Source: CAZAOA01 sp964486765
GTDB lineage: Bacteria > Patescibacteriota > UBA1384 > XYA2-FULL-43-10
Direction of reading: 5' to 3'
DNA length: 64,000 bases
NCBI GenBank assembly: GCA_964486765.1
Contig: CAZAOA010000001.1
Location: 54,196-118,195 of the forward strand
Shown here: positions 45,180 through 53,791 of the stretch, piece after piece
Layout: every line of letters begins with the position of its first letter
Position numbering within the stretch: the first letter of the stretch is position 1
Position numbers and translations under genes: made by a program
The notes under the pieces: generated by a model
Database searches by the model: none
What the model saw: the letters and a program-made list of their open reading frames with translations, nothing else
What the model was told of the DNA's origin: nothing

Positions 45180-46304
45180 CTATTCGGATAGTTTGGTAAT
45201 ATACTTTTGGTACTCATGGATAATAGTTCTTTTAAACTCTTTTTGAAAATTCTCTTCTGAAAACTTTTTTGAGTGCTCTTTTAAATCATTCGGATTAAAT
45301 GCATCATAATTTTTCTCAAGTCGGTTCACGGCATTAACTATAGATTTTTGATTACAATTATCAAAAAATACTCCTGTTTTTCCCTCAACTACAGTTTCTT
45401 TAACCCCACCAATATTTTGGGCCACAACTGGCCTACCCGACGCCATGGATTCAACTGGAGTAAGACCGAAATCTTCTTCACCAGGGAAAATTAATCCTCG
45501 TGAGTCCGAAAAGAGCTGTTTTACTTTTTTATCTTCTTGCCAGCCTAAAAATTCGATATTGTCTTCTGCAATACTTTTCAATTTATTAAGCTCACTACCC
45601 TCCCCGACGATTATCAATTTTATGCCCAGCTTGTTAAATGCCTTTACTGCGACATCTATTTTTTTATAAGGAGACAGTCTGGACACTATCAGGTAAAAAT
45701 CTTTAGGTGGTTTACTTGATACATTGTACGAATCAATGTTTGTAGGAGGGTAGATAACAAAGGAATCTTTTCTGTAGTACTTTTTTATTCTATTTTGAAC
45801 ATGTTTTGAAATAGCACACCATTTATCTGTTCTTCTGCTGGCATTCTTATCCCATACGCGAATTTTCGAAAGTTGGTTTCGAATTGCAATTCCAAGTATT
45901 CCCTCTCTGATGTTGTTTTCCTCCAGGTATTCGTGGTACCAGTCCCAAAGATAACGGGTCGGAGAATAACAGTATGTAAAATGGAAAGTTTCAGGTTTAG
46001 TAATTACACCGTGAGCAAATGAGTTCGAATCAGAGATTACAATATCATATCCAGAAAAATCAAACTCTTCTATGGCTGCTGGGAAGTGTTTTAAGAGTAA
46101 TTTGGATCGTTTTTTTATAAAGCCTGGCTTATTCTGAAGAGAAGAAGTAATTATCTTTTTATCTGTAAAATTATTTTTCGTTCCTGATTCATCATAAAGT
46201 ATCGTATAAATTGGAGCATCAGGAAAGATTTTTGACATTGAAAGAAGCGTCTTTTCGGCGCCTCCCATTTTAAATAAAAAATCATGTACGAGTGCAACTT
46301 TCAT
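45180..46304 (-). CDS. Family 4 glycosyltransferase
   Basis: 374-residue GT-B enzyme: N-terminal HDFLFKMGGAEKTLLSM, nucleotide-sugar site LIVSRLSPYKKIDVAVKAF and LIIVGEGSELNKL, and the EX7E region FPGEEDFGLTPVESMASGRPV. Together with its neighbours it probably builds a surface glycan. Confidence 0.87.
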   Translation of the reverse strand: MKVALVHDFLFKMGGAEKTLLSMSKIFPDAPIYTILYDESGTKNNFTDKKIITSSLQNKPGFIKKRSKLLLKHFPAAIEEFDFSGYDIVISDSNSFAHGVITKPETFHFTYCYSPTRYLWDWYHEYLEENNIREGILGIAIRNQLSKIRVWDKNASRRTDKWCAISKHVQNRIKKYYRKDSFVIYPPTNIDSYNVSSKPPKDFYLIVSRLSPYKKIDVAVKAFNKLGIKLIIVGEGSELNKLKSIAEDNIEFLGWQEDKKVKQLFSDSRGLIFPGEEDFGLTPVESMASGRPVVAQNIGGVKETVVEGKTGVFFDNCNQKSIVNAVNRLEKNYDAFNPNDLKEHSKKFSEENFQKEFKRTIIHEYQKYITKLSE

Positions 46305-46407
46305 AACACTACTAATTTACTAATAAAGACTAAAATACCAATATGTATTGATAATTTCTAAAACACGAATTTGTAATTTAGTAAAATTCGTACATTGGTA
46401 GTTTTGT

Positions 46408-47498
46408 TTATTTCGATTTCATAATCTTCTCAAAAAGATCGATAAACCCTTTAGATGTTTTTTTCCAAGTAAATTCCCCGAGTTGTTTTGTACCTTTTTC
46501 AATCAATTTTTTAGCAACAGTTTTATCTAAAAGAACTTTTTTGATCTGTTTAGCCATCTCCCTTGGATCGGTCGGGTCAAAGTAGAGTGCTCCGTCTCCC
46601 GCAACTTCAGGCAAAGAAGATTTGTTTGAAGCGATTACAGGAATTTTGTTGGCAAATGCTTCTAAAATTGGGATTCCAAAGCCTTCATACAAAGATGGAT
46701 AAACAAAAACATCAGCATTTGCATAAAACTCAGAAAGTTTTTTGTTATCTATACCGCTTAGGATAGTGATGTCTTTTTTGCATCTGCCACAATTATTGAT
46801 TTCAAGTTCAATATCTTTTCGACTGTTGCCTGGGCTTCCGACTATGATCAGTTTGTGTTTAATACCATATTTTTCTCTTAAGATCTTATAAGCCCGGACT
46901 AAACTCAATTGGTTTTTTCTATACTCAATCCTTCCAACGCATAAAATGTAAGGAGTAGTTTTCTTCNNNNNNNNNNCTTCTTACCTTTTTGCAATATATT
47001 GTTTCCGGCCTGATAGATAACCTTTGAGATTCCTGAAAATCCTTTGTAGTATTTGTTAAAATCTTTTTTGGTAGAATCACTTGCGAAAATGATCGCTTTG
47101 GCGCTATCTTTTGCGCCCTTAAAAGTTTGATCAAGCAAGATTCGATCGGATAGCGAATAAGCTTCAGGGAATCTTTTAGATGCCAAATCATGGATAAAGA
47201 TAGCAGAATTTTTAGGGGGGAATGGTGGAAGCATGTAAGATGGCTCGAGATAAACATCGAACTTTGAAGATTTCAGAGCTATCGGAAGTCTTAGTCGATG
47301 CCACATCCTTAGAGCTGGGATCACATTGACCTTCATATTTTTGCTCTCTTTGATCTCTTTTATTTTTTTAGGACTAAATAAGATGTATTTGTTATCTTTG
47401 TCGTATTTTTGCAAAGACAAAAGCAAATTTAGGGTGAAATTTTCAACACCAGTTTTATTATCTTTAGATGCAGCTTGTGCATTGATTGCGATTTTCAT
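46408..47498 (-). CDS. Family 4 glycosyltransferase, split by a gap
   Basis: One gene read across ten N (46967-46976): the N-terminal GT-B half (MKIAINAQAASKDNKTGVENF) lies upstream and the C-terminal half (YILCVGRIEYRKNQLSLV, LIIVGSPGNSRKD, YPSLYEGFGIPILEAFANKI) downstream in another frame. Both gap edges read AAGAAG/GAAG in coding sense, so the ends probably overlap and the frame is intact in the cell. It is the third glycosyltransferase in a row on this strand. Confidence 0.8.
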
Positions 47499-47600
47499 AA
47501 TACTACTAACTTACTAATTTAAGACTAAAGTACTAATGTGGAATTGATATAATATATCTCTTAATTCGTATTTTCATATAAATTCGTACTTTTGTAGTGT

Positions 47601-48608
47601 CTATTCTTTTGCCCACAGAACTGATCTTTTGAATGAATCCAGATGATCTATGGCGATTCCCGCTCCCTTGACTGTACAAAGCATAGGGTCTTCAGCAACT
47701 TCACATGGGACACCGGTTACTTTTGTTAAGAGCGAATCCAAATTCGAAAGAAGCGCTCCCCCACCCGTCAATATTATACCCTTATCCATTACATCTGATG
47801 CAAGCTCAGGAGGAGTTTCTTGCAAAACTTCCTTAACTGCATTGATAATCTCTAAAAGTGGTTGCTTTATCCCCTTTACAACATCAGAGGTGTTGATGTA
47901 AATACTTTCGGGAAGACCAGAGATGGCATTTGAACCGGAGATCTCTAGTTTCTTGTTATTCTTTATCGGCATTGCTGAACCTATTTTGATTTTAACTTCT
48001 TCAGCAGTTTGGTTGCCTATAACTAGATTATGCTTCTTTCTGATGTAATTTGCAATCGCTCTATCAATTTTTTGTCCACCCACCCTAACTGAGGATGAAG
48101 CAACTATATCTCCAAGTGCCAATACAGCGACCTCTGAAGTTCCTCCTCCGATGTCAATTATCATGTTGCCAGAAGGAGTGGCCACGGGGATTCCAGCCCC
48201 CAATGCAGAAGCGATCGGTTCATATATAATGTATGCTTGTTTGGCTCCTGCTGCGATGCAAGCATCGATCACTGCCCGTTTTTCGGTCGATGTAACTCCG
48301 GCAGGTACAGTAACCATAACTTCGGGTCTTACAAATCGTATTCGACCCATAACTGCATCAATATATGATTTTATCATTACTCTAGTAATCCGAAAATTTG
48401 CGATAACACCGTCTTGCAATGGATGTGCAGCCACTATGCTGTCTGGGGTTCGCCCTAACATCTCTCTTGCTTCTTTTCCGATAGCCATGATCTTGTTGTC
48501 AGAAGTTTGAAGTGCAACAACGGAGGGTTCATTTATAACTATGCCCTGTTTGGGCACATATACCAATACATTAGTTGTTCCTAAATCTATAGCTATCTTT
48601 TTTGACAT
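47601..48608 (-). CDS. mreB: Rod shape-determining protein MreB
   Basis: 335-residue bacterial actin that organises lateral wall synthesis. Phosphate-1 IDLGTTNVLVYV, the phosphate-2 block MIIDIGGGTSEVAVLALG and the adenosine motif IILTGGGALLSNL are present. The partner genes mreC and mreD are not adjacent. Confidence 0.95.
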   Translation of the reverse strand: MSKKIAIDLGTTNVLVYVPKQGIVINEPSVVALQTSDNKIMAIGKEAREMLGRTPDSIVAAHPLQDGVIANFRITRVMIKSYIDAVMGRIRFVRPEVMVTVPAGVTSTEKRAVIDACIAAGAKQAYIIYEPIASALGAGIPVATPSGNMIIDIGGGTSEVAVLALGDIVASSSVRVGGQKIDRAIANYIRKKHNLVIGNQTAEEVKIKIGSAMPIKNNKKLEISGSNAISGLPESIYINTSDVVKGIKQPLLEIINAVKEVLQETPPELASDVMDKGIILTGGGALLSNLDSLLTKVTGVPCEVAEDPMLCTVKGAGIAIDHLDSFKRSVLWAKE

Positions 48609-48820
48609 AACACACAGAATTAATACACAGAAAGGACACAGATAAGGAAATTATCTTTTAAATCTAAAAAGATTAAGAGTAGTTTGTTTTAAAGTTCACA
48701 CTGAATAATCACCAAATACACCATAATCAAAAAATCATTAACAATCAATACCCTGAATCATTGGGAATTTGATCATTGGGATTTGAATAGGTTAATTAGT
48801 GTAATTAGAAATTAGAAAAA

Positions 48821-50071
48821 TTAGGATATTTTCTCGATATCTGCATCAAGAGCTTTTAGCTTCTCTTCCATTCCTTCATAACCACGCTCTATAAGTTCTA
48901 TGCCATTTATTGTAGTTTCGCCTTTTGCAATCAAACCAGCCAGTACGAGTGCCGCTCCACCGCGAATGTCGTTTGCATCTATATTGGTGCCATTTAGTTC
49001 AACCGGTCCGTGAATATTTACAATGTGAGGTCCTTCGACTTCAATGTTCGCTCCCATCTTTTTAATCTCGTCAATGTAGCCAAAGCGACTTTCAAATAAA
49101 GTTTCAAATATGCGAGTTTTGCCATTTGTAGTTGTAGAATAAACAGCATATTGGGATTGCAGGTCCGTTGGAAAGCCTGGGTAAGTTCTTGTATCAATAT
49201 CGATCGCTTTTAGATCATTATTTTTGTTGATAGAGATTGAATTTTCGGTAAATTCCAGATTTGCGCCAGCATCAGAAAGTTTTTTGATTATATGCATCAT
49301 CTCTTTTGGATGTACATTTTCCAAAGTAATTTTAGAATTCGTTGCAAGTGCGATGAATATATATGTACCAGCCTCAATCCTATCTGGCAGTACAGTATGT
49401 TTTACGCCACGAAGTTTTTTAACTCCTTCTATAACCATAGAGTGGCCTTCAGTGCAAGTGATTTTTGCACCCATAGCGTTCAGGTACTTGATCAGATCAT
49501 AAATCTCCGGTTCGGCTGCACCAGCGTGTATAGTGGTTGTTCCCTCAGACAATACTGCAGACATGATTGCATTTTCTGTTGCTGTAACACTAAGCTCTGA
49601 CATGATTACTTCGCCGGCTTTCGGTTTACCTTTAAGTTCATATGACTCTCCATGTTCTATGAGAACAATTCCAAATTGTCTAAAGACATCTAGATGGGTA
49701 TCAATAGGACGAGCACCTATCAAACAACCTCCCGGTTGAGCGAATTCAACTTCGTTGAACTTAGATAGCATTGGACCGGTCAAAACGATCGAGCCTCTCA
49801 ATTTTTTGGTCAGCTCTTCATCGAGCTTAGTTGTTTTTATCCCTCTCGGATCAATTCTAACGGTGTTGCCGTCAACATCAACTTTTCCACCGGCCTTTAT
49901 AATTATCTCTTCTAGTATCTCTATATCCTTAATCCTTGGAACGTCGTGAATTGTTGAAGGAGAATCTGCCATAATTGACGCAGCAATTATTTTAAGTGCA
50001 GCATTTTTTGCTCCACCAATTCGCACCTCTCCAGTTAGCTCTTTTTGACCGACAATCTTGTATTTGGACAT
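48821..50071 (-). CDS. murA: UDP-N-acetylglucosamine 1-carboxyvinyltransferase
   Basis: First committed enzyme of peptidoglycan synthesis, 416 residues. GGAKNAALKIIAAS lies near the start, and the catalytic loop QPGGCLIGARPIDTH keeps the cysteine that fosfomycin modifies, so sensitivity is predicted from the family. DRIEAGTYIFIAL and YPGFPTDLQSQ are further signatures. The 212 bases between it and mreB hold nothing that I can assign. Confidence 0.95.
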   Translation of the reverse strand: MSKYKIVGQKELTGEVRIGGAKNAALKIIAASIMADSPSTIHDVPRIKDIEILEEIIIKAGGKVDVDGNTVRIDPRGIKTTKLDEELTKKLRGSIVLTGPMLSKFNEVEFAQPGGCLIGARPIDTHLDVFRQFGIVLIEHGESYELKGKPKAGEVIMSELSVTATENAIMSAVLSEGTTTIHAGAAEPEIYDLIKYLNAMGAKITCTEGHSMVIEGVKKLRGVKHTVLPDRIEAGTYIFIALATNSKITLENVHPKEMMHIIKKLSDAGANLEFTENSISINKNNDLKAIDIDTRTYPGFPTDLQSQYAVYSTTTNGKTRIFETLFESRFGYIDEIKKMGANIEVEGPHIVNIHGPVELNGTNIDANDIRGGAALVLAGLIAKGETTINGIELIERGYEGMEEKLKALDADIEKIS

Positions 50072-50115
50072 ATCGCCTTAAAATTAATTTAACTCTATTG
50101 TAGAGTAAAAATCGT

Positions 50116-50144
50116 TTGAATTCAAGCAAGTATTTTGATATAAT
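50116..50144 (+). promoter_or_regulatory. Promoter of the PEGA-domain gene
   Basis: TTGAAT, 17 bases, TATAAT; divergent from murA. Confidence 0.6.
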
Positions 50145-50217
50145 ACACTATGTGCATTATTGGTTGGGGAAGTTTTCTTGTTGGTTTATCTTAATACAAT
50201 ATTCAAAATTCTACTTT

Positions 50218-50934
50218 ATGGGTTACAACAGAAAAAACACAATCATAAAAACAATTATCTTTCAGGTGACCACAGCGATCATAATCGCACTCATCTCTCT
50301 TTTTTTGATTTACTATGTTCAAGGATATAGGGTTGACTGGAATGAGATGAAACTGATCAAAACTGGAGTAGTTGTTTTATTTTCTGAGCCGATGCCAGAT
50401 GAGATAATTATAAATGGGGAGAAACAAGAAGTAGATGACAACTTTGCGATGTCATTGCAACCGGGGCATTATGATGTTGAGATAAATAAAGAAGGCTACA
50501 CTACCTGGCAAAGGACTCTAAATGTTGATTCAAAGATAGTAGTGTCTCAAAAAGATATAGTACTTTTTATTTCTGATGCAACTGTATCAGAACTTACTAA
50601 TCAAAAAAATATAGACCTGATCAATGTTCCAGATACCACTCTGGTTGAATTCGCTCCTGAAGAATTAAATACAAATGGCCATGAGATCTGGGTAAATGGG
50701 AAATTGGTAACGCGTTTTTCCAAAGATGTATCAAATGTTAAATGGTACCCCGACATGTCGCATATAATGTATCAGATGGATGATGAGATACGGGTGATAG
50801 AAGCCACAGGTTATAACGATACACTTTTGGTGAAGTTATCATCTAGCTCTCCTTCACGATTTGCAATCGGAGGAAAAGGAAAAGAGCTATACTTTACAGA
50901 CAACAATTTGTACTACAAAGCGACTATAAAATAG
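50218..50934 (+). CDS. Membrane-anchored PEGA-domain protein
   Basis: 238 residues from the ATG at 50218. The longer frame from 50116 would start inside the promoter. One membrane helix (about 12-35) is followed by a PEGA-like surface domain (PDEIIINGEKQEVDDNF, LQPGHYDVEINKEGYTTWQR) and a beta-rich C-terminus. PEGA domains occur in envelope proteins and may bind wall or partner proteins; the specific role is unknown. Confidence 0.8.
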   Translation: MGYNRKNTIIKTIIFQVTTAIIIALISLFLIYYVQGYRVDWNEMKLIKTGVVVLFSEPMPDEIIINGEKQEVDDNFAMSLQPGHYDVEINKEGYTTWQRTLNVDSKIVVSQKDIVLFISDATVSELTNQKNIDLINVPDTTLVEFAPEELNTNGHEIWVNGKLVTRFSKDVSNVKWYPDMSHIMYQMDDEIRVIEATGYNDTLLVKLSSSSPSRFAIGGKGKELYFTDNNLYYKATIK

Positions 50935-50970
50935 TGCTCGACGTCACAATGTCTTATTAAATGTAATTCT

Positions 50971-50990
50971 CACATTCTTGAAAATGTTGG
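50971..50990. promoter_or_regulatory. Third, imperfect copy of the ArsR-type palindrome
   Basis: CACATTCTTGAAAATGTTGG, an imperfect match to the operators at 51.30 and 51.83 kb, lies between the converging PEGA and ArsR genes. Confidence 0.5.
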
Positions 50991-50994
50991 TATA

Positions 50995-51267
50995 TTAGAA
51001 GGCTAGTATTATATCGATCATCTTCTGTCCGTGCACAGTTAGGTCATGTTTTACATACCTGCCTTCATATCGTTTTCTGACTAGCCCTGCTTGGACCAGT
51101 CTTCTGGTGTGTTCGGAGATGGTTTTAATGTTACAGTTGAGGCTATTTGCTATGGTGTCCAATACACAACCTTTATTCTTATGTATAAAGTCAAGAATCT
51201 GAATCCTACGATGGTTTGAAACACCCTTAAAAATCTTTTCAAACCTATGGATATCTTTCTTGTTCAT
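50995..51267 (-). CDS. ArsR-family winged-helix regulator
   Basis: 90 residues with the ArsR winged helix: FKGVSNHRRIQILDFIHKN, LDTIANSLNCNIKTISEHTRRL (recognition helix) and LVRKRYEGRYVKHDLT (wing). Metal-binding cysteine boxes of ArsR/SmtB are absent, so the signal is unknown. A 22-bp palindrome overlaps the -35 area of its own promoter, which implies autoregulation. Confidence 0.8.
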   Translation of the reverse strand: MNKKDIHRFEKIFKGVSNHRRIQILDFIHKNKGCVLDTIANSLNCNIKTISEHTRRLVQAGLVRKRYEGRYVKHDLTVHGQKMIDIILAF

Positions 51268-51273
51268 AGAACT

Positions 51274-51324
51274 ATTATACCATTATAACGCGAACTGTCT
51301 ATCCAACATTCTCAAGAATGTTGG
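51274..51324 (-). promoter_or_regulatory. arsR-like gene promoter with perfect palindromic operator
   Basis: CCAACATTCT CA AGAATGTTGG (51303-51324) is followed on the minus strand by TAGACA, 16 bases and TATAAT, before the ATG at 51267. Confidence 0.7.
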
Positions 51325-51357
51325 TATGTTATTGCCTTATACTTCGTTTTTGTAAGT

Positions 51358-51720
51358 TTACAGTTTGCTTTTGTATTTGACGTGGGGGCCGGATTTGCCG
51401 TCTTGGGTGATTAGTCCTTCTTTTTCTAATTCATCGCAGTAGCGGGTTGCTGTGGGGTCAGAAACAGCTAACTCACTCTCAACGTCTTGATTGGTAAATG
51501 TCTTATTCTTTTTGGCAAATGCACGAAGTTTTTCTAAATTTGCTGCTCTGATTGTGAATCTATTAGAATCCGGATCTTCGTCGCGGCTCGAATCTTTCGA
51601 AACGGATTCATCGCGGCTCTTTGAGACGGATTCATCGCGGCTTTTCGCAGAAAAGACGGATCTGCCTATCATGTACCCAATTGCTAAACCGATTATAATC
51701 CCGCCAATTCCATACCACAT
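51358..51720 (-). CDS. Membrane-anchored winged-helix protein with coded palindromic repeats
   Basis: 120 residues: an N-terminal membrane helix (GIGGIIIGLAIGYMIG), a linker with the repeat SRDESVSK, and a C-terminal winged helix (NLEKLRAFAKKNKTFTNQDV, SDPTATRYCDELEKEGLI). AAGGAGG lies upstream of the ATG. The linker repeat is encoded by tandem copies of a CGTCTC/GAGCCGCGA palindrome (51581-51662), related to the repeats before trxB and the LytR_C gene. It is probably controlled by the ArsR-type regulator next to it, whose operator lies in its promoter. Confidence 0.7.
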   Translation of the reverse strand: MWYGIGGIIIGLAIGYMIGRSVFSAKSRDESVSKSRDESVSKDSSRDEDPDSNRFTIRAANLEKLRAFAKKNKTFTNQDVESELAVSDPTATRYCDELEKEGLITQDGKSGPHVKYKSKL

Positions 51721-51739
51721 GTTGCCTCCTTCGTGTCAT

Positions 51740-51776
51740 CCCGTACTTGCCTGTCCACCTATGGTGGGATACGGGA
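51740..51776. repeat. GC-rich short element inside an ATCCCGTA/TACGGGAT palindrome
   Basis: TGCCTGTCCACCTATGGTGG is flanked by ATCCCGTAC and ATACGGGAT. It is the smallest intergenic form of the dispersed element and lies in the leader of the 51358 gene. Confidence 0.65.
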
Positions 51777-51804
51777 TCCAGTTTTTAATATATCTTATAA
51801 ATGT

Positions 51805-51855
51805 ATTATACAATAATAACATGATATGTCTATCCAACATTCTCAAGAATGTTGG
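51805..51855 (-). promoter_or_regulatory. Promoter of the 51358 gene with the same operator
   Basis: The 22-bp palindrome recurs at 51834-51855, again followed on the minus strand by TAGACA, 16 bases and TATAAT. Operator and promoter are a near-copy of those of the regulator gene. Confidence 0.7.
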
Positions 51856-51876
51856 TATGTCGTACTGGGTTAATCT

Positions 51877-51991
51877 GATGTTAATTTGTTAATATTCCAT
51901 CGGCTCACATAAATTTAACTGATCCGTTGATTCAGTATGAAGCTTCAGACTTACTCACTTATAGCTCCCGATAGTGAAGGATGTTAGAACT
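51877..51991. repeat. Left direct repeats flanking the GNAT gene (empty sites)
   Basis: Repeat A (51877-51932: GATGTTAAT..., CGGCTCACATAAATTTAACT) and repeat B (51966-51991: TCCCGATAGTGAAGGATGTT) recur downstream of the GNAT gene in the same orientation, there interrupted by GC-rich elements. Confidence 0.8.
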
Positions 51992-52030
51992 GAATTGATA
52001 AATCAAGCTATTTCGACTACCATATAAACT

Positions 52031-52561
52031 ATGGAATCAATAAAATATAATACCTATAAACAAAGTGAATCTGTCCCAGATGACCAGATTATTTCTGCTG
52101 CAGAACTGTATTGTAGAATCTGGAAAGAGGAACCATGGAATGAAGACTGGACTGTCGATAGGGCTACTAAAAAACTTTTAAACATCTTATCACACGATGA
52201 CAGCCTATTGATTCTCGGAATTTCAGATAATAAGGTACGTGGCTTTGTTAGTGGAAAATCAATTTCACTTAAAAACCTAGACAAGAGAACGAAGAAATCC
52301 CTCAAAGATGTTATTGACTCAAATGATATATATTCTATTGCTGAAATTGGTGTGGACTCGTCCTGCAGAGGACAAGGTCTCGGAAAAAAACTTTTAGGCG
52401 GATTAATAGACCAAGTGATAACTAAGAATAAAGATGCTAAATTTGTATCACACACCGATACCAAAGCGGAATCAGCAAAACGATTATATGAAAACTTAGG
52501 CTTTAGAGACACCAATATTCTGGACTCTTCTTTACCAACTCATACATATTGGGTCAGATAA
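52031..52561 (+). CDS. GNAT-family N-acetyltransferase
   Basis: 176 residues with the acetyl-CoA loop GVDSSCRGQGLGKKLL near residue 112 and the closing HTDTKAESAKRLYENLGF block. Substrate unknown. The gene lies between two sets of direct repeats, so it may have arrived as a cassette. Confidence 0.85.
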   Translation: MESIKYNTYKQSESVPDDQIISAAELYCRIWKEEPWNEDWTVDRATKKLLNILSHDDSLLILGISDNKVRGFVSGKSISLKNLDKRTKKSLKDVIDSNDIYSIAEIGVDSSCRGQGLGKKLLGGLIDQVITKNKDAKFVSHTDTKAESAKRLYENLGFRDTNILDSSLPTHTYWVR

Positions 52562-52617
52562 TATTTATTATCTCTAAACTAAAATAACTAGTCTAGCACT
52601 AGTATTATAAGTCTGGA

Positions 52618-52683
52618 TCCCGATAGCCTGTCCGCAGTTACTGAAGCAATAGCTTCTGAAGGCGGGTGAAGGATGTTAGAACT
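52618..52683. repeat. Repeat B, filled with a 40-bp GC-rich element
   Basis: ATCCCGATAG and TGAAGGATGTTAGAACT are separated by 40 bases (52627-52666) beginning CCTGTCCGCAG and ending AAGGCGGG. The same two flanks are directly joined at 51966-51991. Confidence 0.85.
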
Positions 52684-52719
52684 TGTTTGGCTTTAGATTA
52701 GTATTTAGTTATATTGATA

Positions 52720-52799
52720 GCCCCAACGGGGGCACTTGGAGGCGGACAGGCAGATAAATACATTATAACACTACCGTACTACGTAGTACGGTAGTGTTA
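52720..52799. repeat. GC-rich fragment and a 34-bp perfect palindrome
   Basis: GGAGGCGGACAGGCAG (about 52739-52754) belongs to the short-element family. Bases 52766-52799 are a perfect palindrome without a loop, with arms ending TACTAC and GTAGTA; no T tract follows. Confidence 0.75.
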
Positions 52800-52807
52800 G
52801 ATCAATC

Positions 52808-52905
52808 GATGTTAATATTCCAACGGCTCCCTCCATAGGTCTTCGACTCCGAGGCTCAGACTCGAGGAGCGGACAGGCACATAAATTTAACTGAGCCGTT
52901 AGATT
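52808..52905. repeat. Repeat A, filled with a 49-bp GC-rich element
   Basis: The stem-loop repeat (AACGGCTC ... ACATAAATTTAACTGAGCCGTT) is split by 49 bases (52830-52878) starting CCTCCATAGG and ending GCGGACAGGC. Uninterrupted copies lie at 51900 and 61003. The insert contains the 27-bp core shared with 21.56 and 30.29 kb. Confidence 0.88.
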
Positions 52906-52906
52906 A

Positions 52907-53731
52907 TTAGTCGTTAATTATGTACATATTCTTTCCATAACCGCCAATTCCCACGAATTTTGCTTTTCCAGCAACTACTTTCTCAAGATCATTACAAGCA
53001 AAACATCCTCCTCGCGGACACTCAAAAATACCTGACAATTTTGCGTCTTTCATTTTTAGGGCAACTTCCATTACTCTATCATATGATTCTTTTGATGAGG
53101 GCAAGTCATGATATACAATTTCACCGCTTTCAAGATACCAATACCCTGCTTGATTAACTTTTCGATCCTGACAATTTTCAACCAATAATCGATAAATGCC
53201 AAGCTGCATGGAACTTGGATCCTCTTTATTTTTACCAGTTTTAAAGTCCATTATGTCAACGCTATCATCTTCTTCATTGTATTTTAACCAGTCTATTTTT
53301 CCACAAAGCATAATCTCTTTATCTTCTGATATAAAATACTGTGGTAGGTCTTCTCGAATTTTGATTGCCTTTTCTAAAAGTATCTTAGGGTCCTTTTCAA
53401 CTTTTTTAAGCATTTCAATACCACGATTCTTAAATTCCAATTCTTCATTTTCATTTTTAAAACCACCTTTTTCACCAGATACTTTTGCCCACTCTTTTTC
53501 ATATCTATCAAGCAAAGGTGTGCCAAATCTTTTTTTCAGTTTAATAACAGATAGCGATTCAAGCACATTGTGTACTACGCTGCCAATTGACAAGGGGGTA
53601 TTAATAATTGAGATTTTTCTTCCTGTTTTATTATCTTTGTATATATTGTTTAAGTAATAAGATCTTGGGCACAACAAAAAGTCACTTATTGAAGAATGAG
53701 AAACCCACAATGCTTTGTATTTATCCGGCAT
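52907..53731 (-). CDS. PD-(D/E)XK nuclease-family protein (RecB/Cas4-like)
   Basis: 274 residues: N-terminal SHSSISDFLLCPRSYYLN, GSVVHNVLES, the catalytic core GKIDWLKYNEEDDSVDIMDFKTGK (Asp, Asp, Lys; here described in part as DWLKYN and IMDFKTGK), QLGIY and a C-terminal cysteine cluster CPRGGCFAC. With the first cysteine this fits the Fe-S staple of Cas4/AddB nucleases. It stands alone without helicase or CRISPR genes. The ATG at 53731 is preferred over 53743. Confidence 0.82.
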   Translation of the reverse strand: MPDKYKALWVSHSSISDFLLCPRSYYLNNIYKDNKTGRKISIINTPLSIGSVVHNVLESLSVIKLKKRFGTPLLDRYEKEWAKVSGEKGGFKNENEELEFKNRGIEMLKKVEKDPKILLEKAIKIREDLPQYFISEDKEIMLCGKIDWLKYNEEDDSVDIMDFKTGKNKEDPSSMQLGIYRLLVENCQDRKVNQAGYWYLESGEIVYHDLPSSKESYDRVMEVALKMKDAKLSGIFECPRGGCFACNDLEKVVAGKAKFVGIGGYGKNMYIIND

Positions 53732-53791
53732 AATTTCCTTCAATTATTCTAATAACTCACAAAACTTTTCGGTGAACTAACGGCAGGATTA

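Noticed and set aside
46905..47498. Truncated glycosyltransferase as a real break
   Set aside because: The interruption is a 10-N gap with matching AAGAAG edges; the missing C-terminal half follows directly.
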